From Desulfobacca acetoxidans (GTDB lineage: Bacteria; Desulfobacterota; Desulfobaccia; Desulfobaccales; 0-14-0-80-60-11), in the NCBI GenBank assembly GCA_020723225.1, contig DYJG01000157.1, positions 1 to 6,317 of the forward strand: 6,317 nucleotides of DNA, given 5' to 3'. Below, piece after piece: positions 5,742-6,317 of the stretch (position 1 is its first letter; every line of letters begins with the position of its first letter). A program made the position numbers and the translations under genes. Below the pieces are notes generated by a model that saw only the letters and a program-made list of their open reading frames with translations, was not told where the DNA came from and ran no database searches.

Positions 5742-5770
5742 ATTGTATACTGTTACGTATCTAGTTACAA
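5742..5770 (-). promoter_or_regulatory. Candidate higBA promoter and operator
   Basis: On the minus strand TTGTAA (5770-5765) is followed after 17 nt by TACAAT (5747-5742), just before the higB ATG at 5737. The start of transcription would fall at or within a few bases of the ATG, consistent with a leaderless or nearly leaderless mRNA and with the missing Shine-Dalgarno. Between the boxes, GTTAC occurs twice (plus 5752-5756 and 5764-5768), and ATAC/GTAT form a dyad (5747-5760), a likely place for HigA autoregulation. The operator role is inferred. Confidence 0.4.
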
Positions 5771-5810
5771 GCGAATATTTAATTATACCACTCCCAAGAA
5801 AATATTTTAC

Positions 5811-5848
5811 TTTGTGATTCTCTGTGTCCTTTGTGTCTTGGTGGTTAA
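5811..5848. repeat. Relic of a widespread 'CTTTGTGTC..TGGTGGTTAA' intergenic repeat
   Basis: The stretch starting TTTGTGATTCTCTGTGTCC and ending CTTGGTGGTTAA is a variant of a low-complexity sequence (TGTGTC steps ending in GGTTAA) that I recognise from intergenic regions of many bacterial genomes. It starts a few bases beyond the stop of the NYN gene and lies in an AT-rich spacer. No clear hairpin terminator is visible for the NYN gene, so the repeat occupies that position. Confidence 0.4.
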
Positions 5849-5852
5849 TCTT

Positions 5853-6317
5853 TTACAGCTTCTTCAACCGCTGCCGCCGCTGCCGCTGGCGTTTGGGGGC
5901 CCGGTGGGCGGGGCCTTTCTTTTGGGCGCCGTGGCCGGAAGAGGTCTCATCGTCATCTGCCGGGTCACCGGCCCCGGCCGGCCTTAGGTGCGACATCTCA
6001 AACTCCGGCGCGCTGATCCAGGCGGCGTTGACTTTCAGGGCATACTCCTGGAGTTCCCGGTCGGAACTGACCACCACCGCCCGGCTGCGCTCCTTTTCCA
6101 GGAGGCGCTTGATCACTTCGTCGGCCCGCTCCCCCCGCCGGGAATAGACGATGGCCATGCCGCCGCGGCGGTCCCGGGATTCCTTCAGGTCTCCCCCCAG
6201 CCAGCCGTCAAAGACCACCGTGATTTTATGCCGGGGCCGGGCCTTACGGTAGCCGGCCAGGCTGTCCAGCAGGGCCTCCCGGCCGAGCTCCAGCTCCCGG
6301 GCGTCCATTTCCTGGAA
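5853..6317 (-). CDS. YacP-like NYN-domain ribonuclease (N-terminus beyond the right edge)
   Basis: The frame stays open to the window edge (residues FQE before the first internal ATG at 6308), so that ATG is probably not the start; the family begins about 15-20 residues earlier with a 'VDGYN' strand, not visible here. Visible features: LELGREALLDSLAGYRK, the strand ITVVFDGW, YSRRGERADEVIKRLL, and VVVSSDRELQEYA. The acidic residues in FDGW, ADE and SSD (visible residues about 37, 66 and 86) match the PIN-like metal site of YacP/Rae1-type NYN proteins. Rae1 of Bacillus subtilis is a ribosome-associated endoribonuclease; that exact role is not shown here. The C-terminal 40 residues are a low-complexity acidic-then-basic tail (DDDETSS, then KRQRQRRQRLKKL), which could contact RNA and is encoded by CCGCTG-rich DNA. 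The gene ends at TAA 5855-5853. Confidence 0.85.
   Translation of the reverse strand, partial: FQEMDARELELGREALLDSLAGYRKARPRHKITVVFDGWLGGDLKESRDRRGGMAIVYSRRGERADEVIKRLLEKERSRAVVVSSDRELQEYALKVNAAWISAPEFEMSHLRPAGAGDPADDDETSSGHGAQKKGPAHRAPKRQRQRRQRLKKL

Noticed and set aside
5643..5987. 114-residue plus-strand open frame with a hydrophobic stretch
   Set aside because: Antisense to higB and the NYN gene and passes through an AT-rich spacer; no ribosome binding site; hydrophobicity comes from translating T-rich repeat DNA.

Overview
The window looks like GC-rich bacterial chromosome with several AT-rich accessory patches. Codon use in the core genes is strongly G/C-ending. The mix of genes (a long MnmG starting FYPQDYDLIVVGAGHAG, a YacP-like NYN protein with a basic tail, an SBBP-type propeller) resembles Desulfobacterota/deltaproteobacteria such as the Desulfobacca or Syntrophobacter groups. 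That placement is an inference from recognised sequence style, not from a search.

Layout. 1-623 (minus): N-terminal part of an exported SBBP-repeat beta-propeller protein, cut by the left edge. 624-1799: about 1.2 kb with no convincing intact gene; it holds a candidate promoter for the propeller gene, a relic of a common C-rich intergenic repeat, a short decayed fragment resembling the peptidase domain of FtsH, and a 91-bp symmetric palindromic element. 1800-2189 (plus): small protein with three CxxC pairs, function unknown. 2194-2295: inverted pair of 7-nt tandem repeats that can fold into one long hairpin between convergent genes and supplies the stop codon of the next gene. 2290-2529 (minus): 79-residue unknown protein. 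2616-4505 (plus): complete mnmG (gidA), the tRNA wobble-uridine modification enzyme and the only clear housekeeping gene, closed by a textbook terminator.

4600-5115 (plus): AT-rich island with its own sigma70 promoter and strong ribosome binding site, encoding a SeqA-N-like plus RAMA-like DNA-binding protein. 5145-5737 (minus): a higBA toxin-antitoxin locus in which antitoxin HigA is intact but toxin HigB carries a one-base deletion after codon 10; restoring that base gives a 92-residue HigB with all the expected catalytic residues. 5738-5852: AT-rich spacer with the higBA promoter region and a relic of another widespread intergenic repeat. 5853-6317 (minus): C-terminal part of a YacP-like NYN-domain ribonuclease, cut by the right edge.

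The genes do not form one pathway. The picture is a housekeeping gene (mnmG) whose flanks have collected mobile or decaying material: a toxin-antitoxin module, an orphan modified-DNA-reader-like protein, palindromic repeats and gene fragments. The best candidates for something new are the orphan SeqA-N/RAMA protein and the frameshifted toxin beside an intact antitoxin. I see no complete novel multi-gene system.
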